Shown: piece after piece, positions 51,480 through 60,852 of the stretch | Numbering within the stretch: the stretch's first letter is position 1 | Layout of the letters: every line of letters begins with the position of its first letter | Assembly (NCBI GenBank): GCA_947503785.1 | Contig: CANNFB010000001.1 | Coordinates: 62,001 to 126,000, forward strand | Direction: 5' to 3' | From: an uncultured Campylobacterales bacterium | GTDB taxonomy: Bacteria; Campylobacterota; Campylobacteria; Campylobacterales; Arcobacteraceae | DNA: 64,000 nt | Position numbers and translations under genes: made by a program | Notes under the pieces: model-generated | Seen by the model: the letters and a program-made list of their open reading frames with translations, nothing else | Databases searched by the model: none | Told to the model about the DNA's origin: nothing

Positions 51480-51669
51480 TGTTTCTCCTGTAGGTATTAC
51501 TTCATATTTTAATTTATCCAGTACACTACCATTAAACAAGTCAAAGATTGTTCTATAATTTTGATATTTGTACAAGTAAAAGCATTGAAAAAATTGGATG
51601 ACTCTTTGTAATTAACATCGGTACCCTTCTCTTAAATTATATAATAAGTAATTTAAATAAGTTATTATT

Positions 51670-54039
51670 TTATAATTCAACAATACTCTCAAACATCTCT
51701 TTTACTTCAATCTCATGACTTATCAAAAATATTTGTCGATACTGTTCTTTAATAGTATGAAAAGCTTCTAGTATTTCTATACGTCTGCTTTCATCTTGAC
51801 TTCCAAAGACTTCATCAAAAGCTAAGAATCCTATAGTACTTGTACCACTTAACTCTGTTAGAGTTTTAGATATGGCAATACGTAGTACTAAGTTTGCTAG
51901 GTCTATTTCTCCACCTGAGAATCTCTCGATTGGGTATTTTTTACCTTCATCATAGATATAGAAATCAAAATCATTTGATACTTCTATATGCTGGTATTTG
52001 CCTTTTGTGATTATTGAATACATTGACGATGCGAAGCTTGATATTCTTGGAGCTATTTTTGCATTTAGTTTTGTTTTAAAATCCCCTAGGCTTAGTTTGA
52101 TTTTTTCATAGTCTAATAAATCATCTTTTTTGATTTGTACTTTTGATAGTTGTTTATTATTATCATCTAGGGATTGTTGGATAGTTTGGATTTGACCTTG
52201 GATTGTGGCTATTTGTACTTTTAGATTATTTAAAACTGTTTGTTTTTCTTCTTTCTCTTTTTTAACCTCAGCAAACTTTTTATCTTTTTCTTTATGTTTT
52301 ACCTCATCGTAGTCTATAGCTTTATATTCTAATTCTAAGTCATTATATTTAGTACTTAGGCTTTCTATTGTTTGATTTGTAATTTTAAGCTCATCTTTTA
52401 TCTTATCTAGACGTACTAGCATAGTTTCTAAACTTAGTACATATTCATACTTTGATTTTAACTCTTTTTGTTTTTCTATTTGGCTTTCATGAAATGAACT
52501 ATTATAAGTGTATTGTTCTAGTTTTGCTAATTCTGTTTTGTTTTTGATTCCATGTTTTTTAATCTTTTCAAAGTGTTCTTCTTCTTGTATAAAATCTCTT
52601 TTCTTACTCTCTATTAGATTAACTCTCTTAGATAGCTCAAAATGTTCATGGTTTATCTTCTTAAAAAGCTCTTCATGTTCTTCTCTTTGTTTTAATATAC
52701 TTTCTAGTTCTTTTTTTGCTTTTTGGATTTTGTCTTTTTTTGTTTGCTTTATAGTACTTTCTAGTGAGTCTAATACCTTATCATACTCATCTCTCAAAGG
52801 TCTAGTGCAAGTTGGACAATTTGAATCTCTTCCAAGTTCTTTTATAGTCTCTATTTGCTTCTTTGTATTTGCTATTAGCTTATCTTCACCTGCTATTTCT
52901 TGAACTAGTATTTTTTCTTCTTTTTGAATTGCATATATCTTTTGCTTTAGTTCTTCAATTTGTTTTTCTAGTTCTTCTTCTTTTTGTATTAACTCTTTAT
53001 GCTCTTTTGTCTCTTCTTTTAATAAATCAACTTTATGTTTTGATTTAAGATATTGTTCTCTTAAACTAGTTTGCTCTAAAGTTAATCCCTCTTTTCTTAT
53101 ATGATGTCCTTTTAAGCTCTCCTGCTCTTTTAGAACATCATGCAAGGAAATGTATTCTTCTTTTATACTTTGTAAGCCTTGTAGCTCTTCTTGCCTTTTT
53201 ACTAGTGTATTTACATCTTCATTTAATTTACTTTGGTTTCTTATATGCGAATTTATACTATTTTGTAAAAGCTCACACTGTGATGCATAGTTTTGTTTCT
53301 TCTCTTTAGTACTTTGGTGTATTTTTAACTCTTCTTGTATTTGTACTTCTTCTAGTTTTAAACTATTTACTTCTTTAGCTCTTTGTATAGACTCTTTTTC
53401 ATAATCTTCTTTATTTACAGTGTATTGCTCTATATGCTCTTTCTTTATATTTACCTCATCCAAACTTAGTAATACTTCTGCAAAAGCTGTGATTTCTCGC
53501 TTTAGGTCCCTACTTTGTTTTATAAGTAAGTCTTCTATAAAATCTATCTTTTCTAATCCTAATAACTTCCTAATCATTTTCTTTCTATCTTCAGGTTTTC
53601 TAGTACTTAGGTTTGTTAATTCTTTTTGTGAAGCAAAGAGCGTATGTAAGAAAGCATCCTTACTCATCTTTGTTAAAGATACTATAGAAGCTGTTACTTC
53701 TTTTGCACCCGTTGTTATAAGTTCATTTTCTTTATAAAACTTTGCATTTGCACTTAAAGCTTTTCCTCTAAACTCTCTACTTACTTTATACATAACACTT
53801 TCAAACTCAAACTCTAGCTCTACTAGTACTACATCTTTTATACTTGCGTTAGAATTTCGTATTACTTCTTTATAGCCTTTATTTTTAAGCTCTCCATATA
53901 GTGCAAAAAGTATTGCTTCAAAGATAGTTGATTTTCCACTACCGTTTTTTCCTACTATTCCAATAAGCCCTTCTTGAAACTCTAAATAGTAATTTTCATA
54001 TCTTTTAAAGTTCTCTAGTTTTAGATTAAGCAGAATCAT
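51670..54039 (-). CDS. sbcC: SbcC, DNA double-strand-break repair ATPase (Rad50-like)
   Basis: A 789-residue SMC-like protein: Walker A IVGKNGSGKSTIFEAILFALYG (residues 29-50), long coiled coils, and a zinc hook CPTC (in DSNCPTCTRPL, about residue 415). The signature is ERFSGGEIDLANLVLRIAISK and Walker B is FLAFDEVFGSQDESRR. It is short compared with Escherichia SbcC but typical of this phylum. With SbcD it cleaves hairpins and protein-blocked DNA ends. It overlaps sbcD by 14 bases. A decayed copy of its Walker B segment lies 3 kb downstream at 48593-48690. Confidence 0.92.
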   Translation of the reverse strand: MILLNLKLENFKRYENYYLEFQEGLIGIVGKNGSGKSTIFEAILFALYGELKNKGYKEVIRNSNASIKDVVLVELEFEFESVMYKVSREFRGKALSANAKFYKENELITTGAKEVTASIVSLTKMSKDAFLHTLFASQKELTNLSTRKPEDRKKMIRKLLGLEKIDFIEDLLIKQSRDLKREITAFAEVLLSLDEVNIKKEHIEQYTVNKEDYEKESIQRAKEVNSLKLEEVQIQEELKIHQSTKEKKQNYASQCELLQNSINSHIRNQSKLNEDVNTLVKRQEELQGLQSIKEEYISLHDVLKEQESLKGHHIRKEGLTLEQTSLREQYLKSKHKVDLLKEETKEHKELIQKEEELEKQIEELKQKIYAIQKEEKILVQEIAGEDKLIANTKKQIETIKELGRDSNCPTCTRPLRDEYDKVLDSLESTIKQTKKDKIQKAKKELESILKQREEHEELFKKINHEHFELSKRVNLIESKKRDFIQEEEHFEKIKKHGIKNKTELAKLEQYTYNSSFHESQIEKQKELKSKYEYVLSLETMLVRLDKIKDELKITNQTIESLSTKYNDLELEYKAIDYDEVKHKEKDKKFAEVKKEKEEKQTVLNNLKVQIATIQGQIQTIQQSLDDNNKQLSKVQIKKDDLLDYEKIKLSLGDFKTKLNAKIAPRISSFASSMYSIITKGKYQHIEVSNDFDFYIYDEGKKYPIERFSGGEIDLANLVLRIAISKTLTELSGTSTIGFLAFDEVFGSQDESRRIEILEAFHTIKEQYRQIFLISHEIEVKEMFESIVEL

Positions 54040-55159
54040 TATTACTCTCCTCGTATATAGAGAAAAGCTCTTTTACTTTTAACTTTAATCTATCATTCTC
54101 TTTCTCATCTTTTACATCTTCTTTTATATGCTCTAAAAAGTAATCCTCTAAAGATAAGGCTTCTATATCATCTACACTTACGTCATTAGTGTTTGCTTTA
54201 AACTCTCTTTTTATACTAACACTCATAGCATCAGCAAACAATTCTTTTATCTCTTTATTTGATATATCAATAGATTGTAAAGCTGTTAGATTTATTAGTT
54301 TTACTTCTACTATGGCATCTTTAGTATCAGCTGTGTCTAAATCTAAAATTGAGCTTTCATAATTTTTACAATCTATTTGCTTTTGCCGTATAGGTCTTAT
54401 ATCTATTTGTTTATACTCTATATGTAAGGTATTTAATAAATCATCTTCTATAGTAAGTACGATAAAACCCTTTTCATTTCTTTTATCATTTAAACTTGTA
54501 CGCTCTAAACTACCTGAATAGTATACATTCTCATGCTTTCCTACAGAACCAAAACCATGCCAATGTCCAAGTGCTACATAATCCATCTTAGAAAAAATGT
54601 ACTCTTTGTCTGTTGGATATACCCATTCTCCAAACTCTTGCATCAAATACCAAGCTCCAACGCTACAATGTAACATCATGATATTTTTCTTTGTATTATC
54701 TATATTTTCTTCACAAAGTTCTATTTGAGATTGGGCTATTGTGTCATCATTCATATGAGGAAGGGTATGAAATACTATATTATCAAACTCTATTTTTTTG
54801 TATTGTTGGCTGTATGAAACATGGATATTTTTAAAGTTCTCAAATATCTTTAAAATAGGAGAACTAAGATTTGTTCGTGGAGTTGAGTGATTACCTGCTA
54901 TTAGAATAAAAGGAATATTTAAAGCATCTATTTCATTAAATTTTTCAAGGGCATAAGTAATAGCTCTGTTACTAGGACTGCTTCTATGGAATAAATCGCC
55001 TGTATGAATTATATAATCAGGTTTAATTTTTTTGATTTGTTCTACTACTTGAGAAAAAGCATCATAAAAATCTGCTTCTCTTTGATTTATATTATTTTCA
55101 TTTAGAATATCTAAGTCGTTATACCCTAGGTGAGTATCACTAAAGTGTAGTATTTTCAC
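54026..55159 (-). CDS. sbcD: SbcD, DNA repair nuclease (Mre11-like)
   Basis: A 377-residue calcineurin-fold nuclease with KILHFSDTHLGYNDLD, YIIHTGDLFHRSSPSNRA, FILIAGNHSTPR, MMLHCSVG and VALGHWHGFG: all five phosphoesterase motifs. It forms the Mre11-Rad50-like complex with SbcC. It is divergent from thiZ with only a 55-base shared promoter region. Confidence 0.92.
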   Translation of the reverse strand: MKILHFSDTHLGYNDLDILNENNINQREADFYDAFSQVVEQIKKIKPDYIIHTGDLFHRSSPSNRAITYALEKFNEIDALNIPFILIAGNHSTPRTNLSSPILKIFENFKNIHVSYSQQYKKIEFDNIVFHTLPHMNDDTIAQSQIELCEENIDNTKKNIMMLHCSVGAWYLMQEFGEWVYPTDKEYIFSKMDYVALGHWHGFGSVGKHENVYYSGSLERTSLNDKRNEKGFIVLTIEDDLLNTLHIEYKQIDIRPIRQKQIDCKNYESSILDLDTADTKDAIVEVKLINLTALQSIDISNKEIKELFADAMSVSIKREFKANTNDVSVDDIEALSLEDYFLEHIKEDVKDEKENDRLKLKVKELFSIYEESNNDSA

Positions 55160-55214
55160 TTTTTCCCTTTTTTCAAGCTTTTGTTTTTAGTTTTTTTATT
55201 ATACTATTATATCT

Positions 55215-55958
55215 ATGAACAACAATTTTATAGCCAAAATACAAAACCTAAACCTTGATTTTAAAGGTAAAAATTTATTTAAAAATCTAAACTTTAATAT
55301 CTGTGAAAACAAAAACACTGCCTTACTTGGAAGCTCAGGAGTTGGAAAGTCAACTTTACTTAGGTGTATTGCTGATTTAGAAATTGAGAATATCACAAAT
55401 GGAAATATCGTATTAAAAGAAGGTGTTAGTATAGCTTGGCTTAGTCAAGAAAACTCACTATATCCTTGGCTTAGTATTTTAGATAATGTTCAACTATATC
55501 ATCATCTAAGAGGAAGTAAAACTAAGCAAACTTTACAAAAAGCAAAAGAACTTTTGAGCCAAGTAAATATGTCTGAACATCAAAATAAAAAAACTTATGA
55601 GCTTTCAGGTGGACAAAAACAAAGAGTAGCATTAGCTAGAACACTTATGCAAGAAGCAAATCTTATTTTGATGGATGAACCTTTTTCTGCTTTAGATGCA
55701 ATTACAAAAATTCAACTACAAGATTTAACTTGTCAGTTATTAAAAGATAAAACAGTTGTACTAGTAACTCATGACCCACAAGAAGCTATAAAACTAGCAA
55801 ATCATATTTATATTTTAAAAAATCAACCAGTTATTTTAGAAGAAGTAGCTTCCTTAGAAGGAGCTTTACCTCATAAACTATCAAATGAAAAACTATGGAA
55901 TTTACAAGAAGAGCTAATATCTAAGCTTTTAGAAAATGATAAAGGAAGTAAGATATGA
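55215..55958 (+). CDS. thiZ: ABC transporter ATPase for thiamine precursor uptake (ThiZ-like)
   Basis: A 247-residue ABC ATPase: Walker A LLGSSGVGKSTLLR, signature ELSGGQKQRVALARTL, Walker B LILMDEPFSALDA, and H-loop VLVTHDPQEAIKLA. It is of the nitrate/taurine/NMT1-type subfamily. It pairs with the permease ThiX (overlapping start) and, in all likelihood, with the ThiY binding protein encoded after the riboswitch. It is read from the short sbcD-thiZ intergenic region rather than the riboswitch promoter. Confidence 0.83.
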   Translation: MNNNFIAKIQNLNLDFKGKNLFKNLNFNICENKNTALLGSSGVGKSTLLRCIADLEIENITNGNIVLKEGVSIAWLSQENSLYPWLSILDNVQLYHHLRGSKTKQTLQKAKELLSQVNMSEHQNKKTYELSGGQKQRVALARTLMQEANLILMDEPFSALDAITKIQLQDLTCQLLKDKTVVLVTHDPQEAIKLANHIYILKNQPVILEEVASLEGALPHKLSNEKLWNLQEELISKLLENDKGSKI

Positions 55959-56701
55959 AAAAACTTCTAAAAGTATTACTACCAATTTCATTTTTACTTA
56001 TTTTGTGGCAAAGTGTTATTTTAATTTTTGATGTACCACATTATATGCTACCACAACCAAAAGATGTATTCCTTCAACTAATAACACAATATAGTTTACT
56101 TTGGGAACACACTCAAACTACACTTTTAGAAATAGTTCTAGGAATAATAATTGGTACTATTTTTGGTCTAGGTTCTGCTTTTACCTTGCTTTACTTTAAA
56201 AGAATTGAGAAGTATTTACTTCCAATACTTGTAATCTCTCAGGCAATTCCTGTATTTGCAATAGCACCGCTTTTGGTTTTATGGTTTGGTTATGGAATGG
56301 CTTCAAAAATTGTTATGACAGTAATCATCATATATTTTCCTATTACAACTGCTTGTTATGATGGACTTAAAAATACACCAAAACAGTGGCTTCAACTAGC
56401 GCATACATATAAACTAACTCCTCTTCAAACTTTATTTAAAGTACGATTTAAAGCAAGTTTACCTTCTTTGGCTTCTGGACTTAAAATAGCAGTTTGTATA
56501 GCACCTATTGGAGCAGTTATTGGAGAATGGGTTGGTTCTTCAAAAGGTCTTGGCTATCTTATGTTACATGCAAATGCAAGAATGCAAATTGATTTGATGT
56601 TTTCTGCACTTTTTATACTAATAGTTCTTACTTTAAGTCTTTATTTTTTAACAGATTATTTAACAAAAAAGTTTATACCTTGGGCTTCACATTTACATTA
56701 A
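55955..56701 (+). CDS. thiX: ABC transporter permease for thiamine precursor uptake (ThiX-like)
   Basis: A 248-residue membrane protein with about six helices and the BPD_transp_1 domain; the EAA-like loop is near LAHTYKLTPLQTLFKVRFKASLPSL followed by GLKIAVCIAPIGAVIGEWVG. It is of the SsuC/ThiX type, matching the ThiY solute-binding protein downstream. Its stop is 12 bases upstream of the -35 of the riboswitch promoter. Confidence 0.83.
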   Translation: MKKLLKVLLPISFLLILWQSVILIFDVPHYMLPQPKDVFLQLITQYSLLWEHTQTTLLEIVLGIIIGTIFGLGSAFTLLYFKRIEKYLLPILVISQAIPVFAIAPLLVLWFGYGMASKIVMTVIIIYFPITTACYDGLKNTPKQWLQLAHTYKLTPLQTLFKVRFKASLPSLASGLKIAVCIAPIGAVIGEWVGSSKGLGYLMLHANARMQIDLMFSALFILIVLTLSLYFLTDYLTKKFIPWASHLH

Positions 56702-56713
56702 GCTTATGTTAAA

Positions 56714-56742
56714 TTGACTTAAACTCTTTTTTGTGATAAGAT
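56714..56742 (+). promoter_or_regulatory. Sigma70-type promoter of the tenA-thiYMDE operon
   Basis: -35 TTGACT (56714-56719), 17-base spacer, -10 TAAGAT (56737-56742). It starts RNA near 56749, just ahead of the TPP riboswitch. Confidence 0.65.
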
Positions 56743-56756
56743 TTATTTTTTAATGC

Positions 56757-56838
56757 ATAGGGAGCTTATTTATGGGCTGAGAGGAAGTTTAAAACTTCGA
56801 CCTTTGAACCTGATCTAGGTAATTCTAGCGTAGGGATT
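56757..56838 (+). promoter_or_regulatory. TPP riboswitch (THI element)
   Basis: Conserved cores are present: GGGCTGAGAGG (pyrimidine-binding T-loop arm, 56774-56784), a short P3 arm around GAAGTTTAAAACTTC, and ACCTGATCTAGGTAATTCTAGCGTAGGGA (pyrophosphate-binding side, about 56808-56836). It binds thiamine pyrophosphate and controls tenA and the genes after it. A hairpin with a pyrimidine-rich tail at 56871-56900 is a likely expression-platform terminator. Confidence 0.95.
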
Positions 56839-56870
56839 TGTTTTTACAAATGTATTTTTATACTTCAAAT

Positions 56871-56900
56871 TTTGTCTATTTTAGACAAACTCTTCCTTCT
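56871..56900 (+). terminator. Riboswitch expression-platform terminator (predicted)
   Basis: TTTGTCTA / TAGACAAA with a 3-base loop, then CTCTTCCTTCTT. It lies between the TPP aptamer and the tenA ribosome site (AAAAGGAG). The tail is pyrimidine- rather than T-only, so efficiency is uncertain. Confidence 0.45.
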
Positions 56901-56925
56901 TATGTTATAAGTTAAAAGGAGAGAT

Positions 56926-57579
56926 ATGACTATTACACAAAAACTTATCAAAAATTCCAAGCCATATTGGGATGACTATATTAAACATGAGTTTGTACAA
57001 AAACTAGCTAATGGAACACTTGAACTTAAAAATTTTCAACACTATTTAAAACAAGATTATATTTATCTATTTCATTATTCAAGAGCTTTTTCACTAGCTA
57101 TGTACAAAAGTGAAAATTTTGAGCAAATGAACTTTTCAAGACAAGCTTTAAATTCTATATTAGATGAAATACAATTACATATAAACTATTGTAAAGAGTT
57201 TGGAATAGATGAAAAATCAATCTATGAGCAAAAAGAATCTCCAGCTTGCATAGCCTACACTAGATATGTACTTGATTGCGGATTAAGTGGAGATTTAACT
57301 CAACTTTATGCAGGGTTAATACCTTGTTTTGTGGGTTATGCAAAAGTTGCTGATTATATAAATCAAAATAATTTAAGTGAAAAAAACAATCCATATCAAT
57401 CTTGGATAGATATGTATTCTTCAAAAGAGTATCAAGAAGCAGCAGAGAGCGCAACACAATTTTTTGAAGAACTTTGCAAAAACTTATCAAAAAAACAAAT
57501 GAAAAGAATACAAGATATTTTCACAACAGCCACTCGTATGGAAATATCTTTTTGGCAAATGGGTTTAGACCTATCATAA
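56926..57579 (+). CDS. tenA: Thiaminase II / aminopyrimidine aminohydrolase TenA
   Basis: A 217-residue all-helical TenA: KHEFVQKLANGTLELKNFQHYLKQDYIYLFHYSRAF, and GDLTQLYAGLIPCFVGYAKVAD with the active-site Cys (in LIPC). It hydrolyses aminomethyl-HMP from degraded thiamine to HMP. It is the first gene after the TPP riboswitch and the natural partner of ThiXYZ, which imports the formylaminopyrimidine precursor. Confidence 0.92.
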   Translation: MTITQKLIKNSKPYWDDYIKHEFVQKLANGTLELKNFQHYLKQDYIYLFHYSRAFSLAMYKSENFEQMNFSRQALNSILDEIQLHINYCKEFGIDEKSIYEQKESPACIAYTRYVLDCGLSGDLTQLYAGLIPCFVGYAKVADYINQNNLSEKNNPYQSWIDMYSSKEYQEAAESATQFFEELCKNLSKKQMKRIQDIFTTATRMEISFWQMGLDLS

Positions 57580-57607
57580 ATATAAAAATATAAGGAAAAT
57601 AAAAATT

Positions 57608-58555
57608 ATGAAAAAAATAATATCAAAAATATCGCTTAGTTTAATACTTTTATCTTCAACTGCCTTTGCAGATAAAGAAAAGGTGAGTTTACTTTTAGAC
57701 TGGTTTGTAAATCCAGACCATGCAGCAATTATTATAGCCCAACAAGAAGGTTTTTTTGAAAAAAACAATCTTGAAGTACAGATTATAGAACCAGCAGATC
57801 CATCAATGCCTCCAAAACTTGTAGCTGCAAAAAAAGCTGATTTAGCAGTTAATTATCAACCACAACTTCAAATGCAAGTAGCTCAAGGTTTACCTTTAGT
57901 TCGAATAGCTACACTTGTAAACTCTCCACTTAATAGCTTAGTAGTTTTAAAAGACAGTGGAATAAACAAAATAGAAGATTTAAAAGGTAAAAAAGTTGGT
58001 TACTCTGTTAGTGGATTTGAAACTGCATTATTAGACTCTATGTTAAAATCTGTAAATTTATCAGCAAAAGATGTGGAACTTATAAATGTAAATTGGTCTT
58101 TATCACCTTCATTGATGAGTAAACAAGTTGATGCAGTTATAGGTGCTTTTAGAAACTTTGAATTAAATCAATTAAAAATAGAAAAGCAAGAGGGAATTGC
58201 ATTTTTTCCTGAAAACTATGGAGTTCCAAAATATGATGAACTTATAGTTGTAGCAAATAAAGAAAATGCCTCAGAAGAAAAATATAAAAACTTTGTAAAA
58301 GCTTTAAAAGAAGCTACAAAATACTTAAATGAAAACCCTAAAAAATCTTGGGAAGCTTTTGTAAGTTATAAGCCAAAAGAATTAAATAATGAACTAAATC
58401 GTCTTGCATGGAATGATACTTTGCCATATTTAGCACAAAATCCTGCTACTTTTAACAAAGATGTTTATAAACAAATGGCTATTTTTATGAAACAAAATAA
58501 ACTTATCAAGACAATACCAAATTTAGATGAATATGCTCAAGAAATAATAAAATAA
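57608..58555 (+). CDS. thiY: Thiamine-precursor binding protein ThiY (NMT1/THI5-like)
   Basis: A 315-residue periplasmic protein with a signal peptide (residues 1-21, ending STAFA). The NMT1/THI5-like domain shows SLLLDWFVNPDHAAIIIAQQEGFFEKNNLEVQI, LAVNYQPQLQMQVAQGLPLVRIATLVNSPLNSLVVLKDSGI and GKKVGYSVSGFETALLDSML. It captures formylaminopyrimidine-type thiamine breakdown products for ThiXZ. It is under riboswitch control, while thiZX sits upstream of that promoter. Confidence 0.88.
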   Translation: MKKIISKISLSLILLSSTAFADKEKVSLLLDWFVNPDHAAIIIAQQEGFFEKNNLEVQIIEPADPSMPPKLVAAKKADLAVNYQPQLQMQVAQGLPLVRIATLVNSPLNSLVVLKDSGINKIEDLKGKKVGYSVSGFETALLDSMLKSVNLSAKDVELINVNWSLSPSLMSKQVDAVIGAFRNFELNQLKIEKQEGIAFFPENYGVPKYDELIVVANKENASEEKYKNFVKALKEATKYLNENPKKSWEAFVSYKPKELNNELNRLAWNDTLPYLAQNPATFNKDVYKQMAIFMKQNKLIKTIPNLDEYAQEIIK

Positions 58556-58564
58556 AGGTAATAG

Positions 58565-59359
58565 ATGCAATCAAATAATTTAGAAAAACTAAGAGAAAAT
58601 AGTCCATTAATACATAATATTACAAATATAGTTGTAGCAAATTATGTAGCAAATGGTTTATTAAGTCTTGGCTGTTCACCTATTATGTCAAATGCTATTG
58701 AAGAAATGGATGAGTTACCTGCTATTTGTCAAGCTTTGGTTATAAACATAGGAACACTAACAGCTGAACAAGTAAAATCTATGATTAAAGCTGGAATTAG
58801 TGCAAATAAAAATAATATACCAGTAGTATTAGACCCAGTAGGAGTTGGAGCTACAACATTTAGACAAGAGACGGTAAAAACTCTTTTAAGTGAAATAAAG
58901 TTTGATTTAATCAGAGGAAATATAGGTGAAATTGCACACTTAGCCCAAGTAAATTGGAATGCAAAAGGTGTTGATGCAGGAACTGGAGAAGCAAATTTAT
59001 CACAAATAGCTAAAGATGTGGCTTTAAAATATAATTGTATCGTTGCTATTAGTGGAGAGATTGATTATATAAGTGATGGAAGTAAAGTAGCAAAAATAGA
59101 CAATGGAACAGCACTTTTTCCAAGAATCACTGGTTCAGGTTGTCTTTTAAGTGCAGTTTGTGGAGCATTTTTGACTTTAGATGATAATAATTTTGATCTT
59201 ACTTTAAGTGCTTGTACATCTTATGCAGTTGCTGGACAAATTGTAAAAGAAAACTTAAATGATAATCAAACTGGACAGTTCTATATTGGCTTACTTGATA
59301 GTTTGGCAAACATAGATGATAAAACAGTAGAAAAATATGCAAAAATTAGTTTTGACTAA
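58565..59359 (+). CDS. thiM: Hydroxyethylthiazole kinase
   Basis: A 264-residue ribokinase-fold enzyme: SPLIHNITNIVVANYVANGLLSLGCSPIMSNAIEE, VVLDPVGVGATTFR, LIRGNIGEIAHLA and ITGSGCLLSAVCGAFL (anion hole and catalytic Cys/Asp region). It phosphorylates salvaged 4-methyl-5-hydroxyethylthiazole. Indicates a salvage-only thiazole route in this locus. Confidence 0.93.
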   Translation: MQSNNLEKLRENSPLIHNITNIVVANYVANGLLSLGCSPIMSNAIEEMDELPAICQALVINIGTLTAEQVKSMIKAGISANKNNIPVVLDPVGVGATTFRQETVKTLLSEIKFDLIRGNIGEIAHLAQVNWNAKGVDAGTGEANLSQIAKDVALKYNCIVAISGEIDYISDGSKVAKIDNGTALFPRITGSGCLLSAVCGAFLTLDDNNFDLTLSACTSYAVAGQIVKENLNDNQTGQFYIGLLDSLANIDDKTVEKYAKISFD

Positions 59360-59380
59360 TATATCAAGAAGGAAAAAATC

Positions 59381-60199
59381 ATGAGTAAAGTAGCACAAAC
59401 TTTAAGTATAGCAGGTTCAGATAGTGGTGGAGGTGCAGGAATTCAAGCAGATTTAAAAACCTTTCAAGAAAGAGGTGTTTTTGGAACAACAGTAATTACA
59501 GCAATTACAGCACAAAATACTACAGGTGTATTTGATATACATCCTATACCACTAAAAACTATACAGTCTCAACTAAAAGCTATTGCAGATGATTTTAATA
59601 TTAAAGCCTTTAAAGTTGGTATGTTAGGAAGTGCAGAAGTTATACAATGTGTAGCAAAAAGTATTAAAGATTATGATTTTGGATATTTTGTTTTAGATCC
59701 AGTAATGATATCAAAAGGTGGCGCAGCACTTTTACAAGAAAATGCTATAACTGCTCTTAAAGAAGAACTTATACCACTTTGTGATGTAATAACTCCTAAT
59801 TTACCTGAAGCAAAAGCTTTAACAAATATTGACATAAAAGATAAAGAAAGTGCAAAAAAAGCAGCTTTAATCTTACAAGAAATGGGAGCTAAAGTTGTAG
59901 TTATAAAAGGTGGTCATACAAATAATAGTACAAGTGAGATTTGTGAAGACTGGATATTTACACAAGATAAACAATTTACTCTAAGCTCACCTAGATTTAA
60001 TACAATTCAAACACATGGAACTGGTTGTACTTTTAGTGCATGTATAACTGCCCAATTAGCAAAAGGAAATAGTATAAAACAAAGTATCGTTTTAGCAAAA
60101 GAATTTATAAGTGCAGCTATTAGTAATCCTTTAAATATTGGTTCAGGACATGGTCCAACAAATCATTGGGCATATTCTTTAAAGCAAATAGATGCTTAA
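59381..60199 (+). CDS. thiD: Hydroxymethylpyrimidine (phosphate) kinase
   Basis: A 272-residue ThiD: LSIAGSDSGGGAGIQADLKTFQERGVFGTTVITAITAQNT, VLDPVMISKGGAALL, VITPNLPEAKALT and THGTGCTFSACITAQLAKG. It phosphorylates HMP to HMP-PP using ATP. It overlaps thiE by 8 bases. Confidence 0.94.
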   Translation: MSKVAQTLSIAGSDSGGGAGIQADLKTFQERGVFGTTVITAITAQNTTGVFDIHPIPLKTIQSQLKAIADDFNIKAFKVGMLGSAEVIQCVAKSIKDYDFGYFVLDPVMISKGGAALLQENAITALKEELIPLCDVITPNLPEAKALTNIDIKDKESAKKAALILQEMGAKVVVIKGGHTNNSTSEICEDWIFTQDKQFTLSSPRFNTIQTHGTGCTFSACITAQLAKGNSIKQSIVLAKEFISAAISNPLNIGSGHGPTNHWAYSLKQIDA

Positions 60200-60851
60200 T
60201 ATTAAAAATATGATGCAAGTCTATTTTATAGCAGGGACTCAAGATTGTCTTCATTTAGGAAGTAAGCCTGATGAAAATCTACTTTTTATTTTAGAAGAAG
60301 CTTTAAAAAATGGTATTACCTGTTTTCAGTTTAGAGAAAAAGGTAAAAATTGCTTAGAAGACAAAGCAGAAATTCTTAAGTTAGCAAAGAAAGCTCAAGA
60401 ACTTTGTAAAAAGTATGACGTTCCTTTTTTTATAAATGATGATGTAAAACTTGCTTTAAAATTAAATGCCACAGGTATTCACATAGGACAAGATGATAAA
60501 GAAGTAAGTGAAGTTATAAAGCAAATAAAAGGAAAACTTTTACTTGGTTTATCTACTAATACTTTAAAACAAGCAATAACTGCAAATGATATAGAAGGTA
60601 TTGATTATTTTGGTGTTGGACCTATATATGAAACAACTTCAAAAAGTGATGCAAAGCAAAGTGTTGGTTTAGAGTTAATCAAAAGTATAAGAAATAAAAA
60701 TATTTCAAAACCTTTAGTTGCTATTGGTGGAATAACCGAGTTAAATGTAAATGATATTTTAGAAAGTGGCTGTGATGGAGTTGCTATCATTTCTGCTATC
60801 ACAAAATCAAAAAATATAGAGCAAACAATAGTAAACTTAAAAGGTAAGTAA
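60192..60851 (+). CDS. thiE: Thiamine-phosphate synthase
   Basis: A 219-residue TIM-barrel ThiE: ITCFQFREKGKN, VPFFINDDVKLALKLNATGIHIGQDDKEV, LLLGLSTNTLKQA, DYFGVGPIYETTSKSDAK and LVAIGGITELNVNDILESGCDGVAIISAI. It joins HMP-PP and HET-P to thiamine phosphate, completing the salvage route set up by TenA, ThiD and ThiM. Confidence 0.94.
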   Translation: MLNIKNMMQVYFIAGTQDCLHLGSKPDENLLFILEEALKNGITCFQFREKGKNCLEDKAEILKLAKKAQELCKKYDVPFFINDDVKLALKLNATGIHIGQDDKEVSEVIKQIKGKLLLGLSTNTLKQAITANDIEGIDYFGVGPIYETTSKSDAKQSVGLELIKSIRNKNISKPLVAIGGITELNVNDILESGCDGVAIISAITKSKNIEQTIVNLKGK

Positions 60852-60852
60852 A

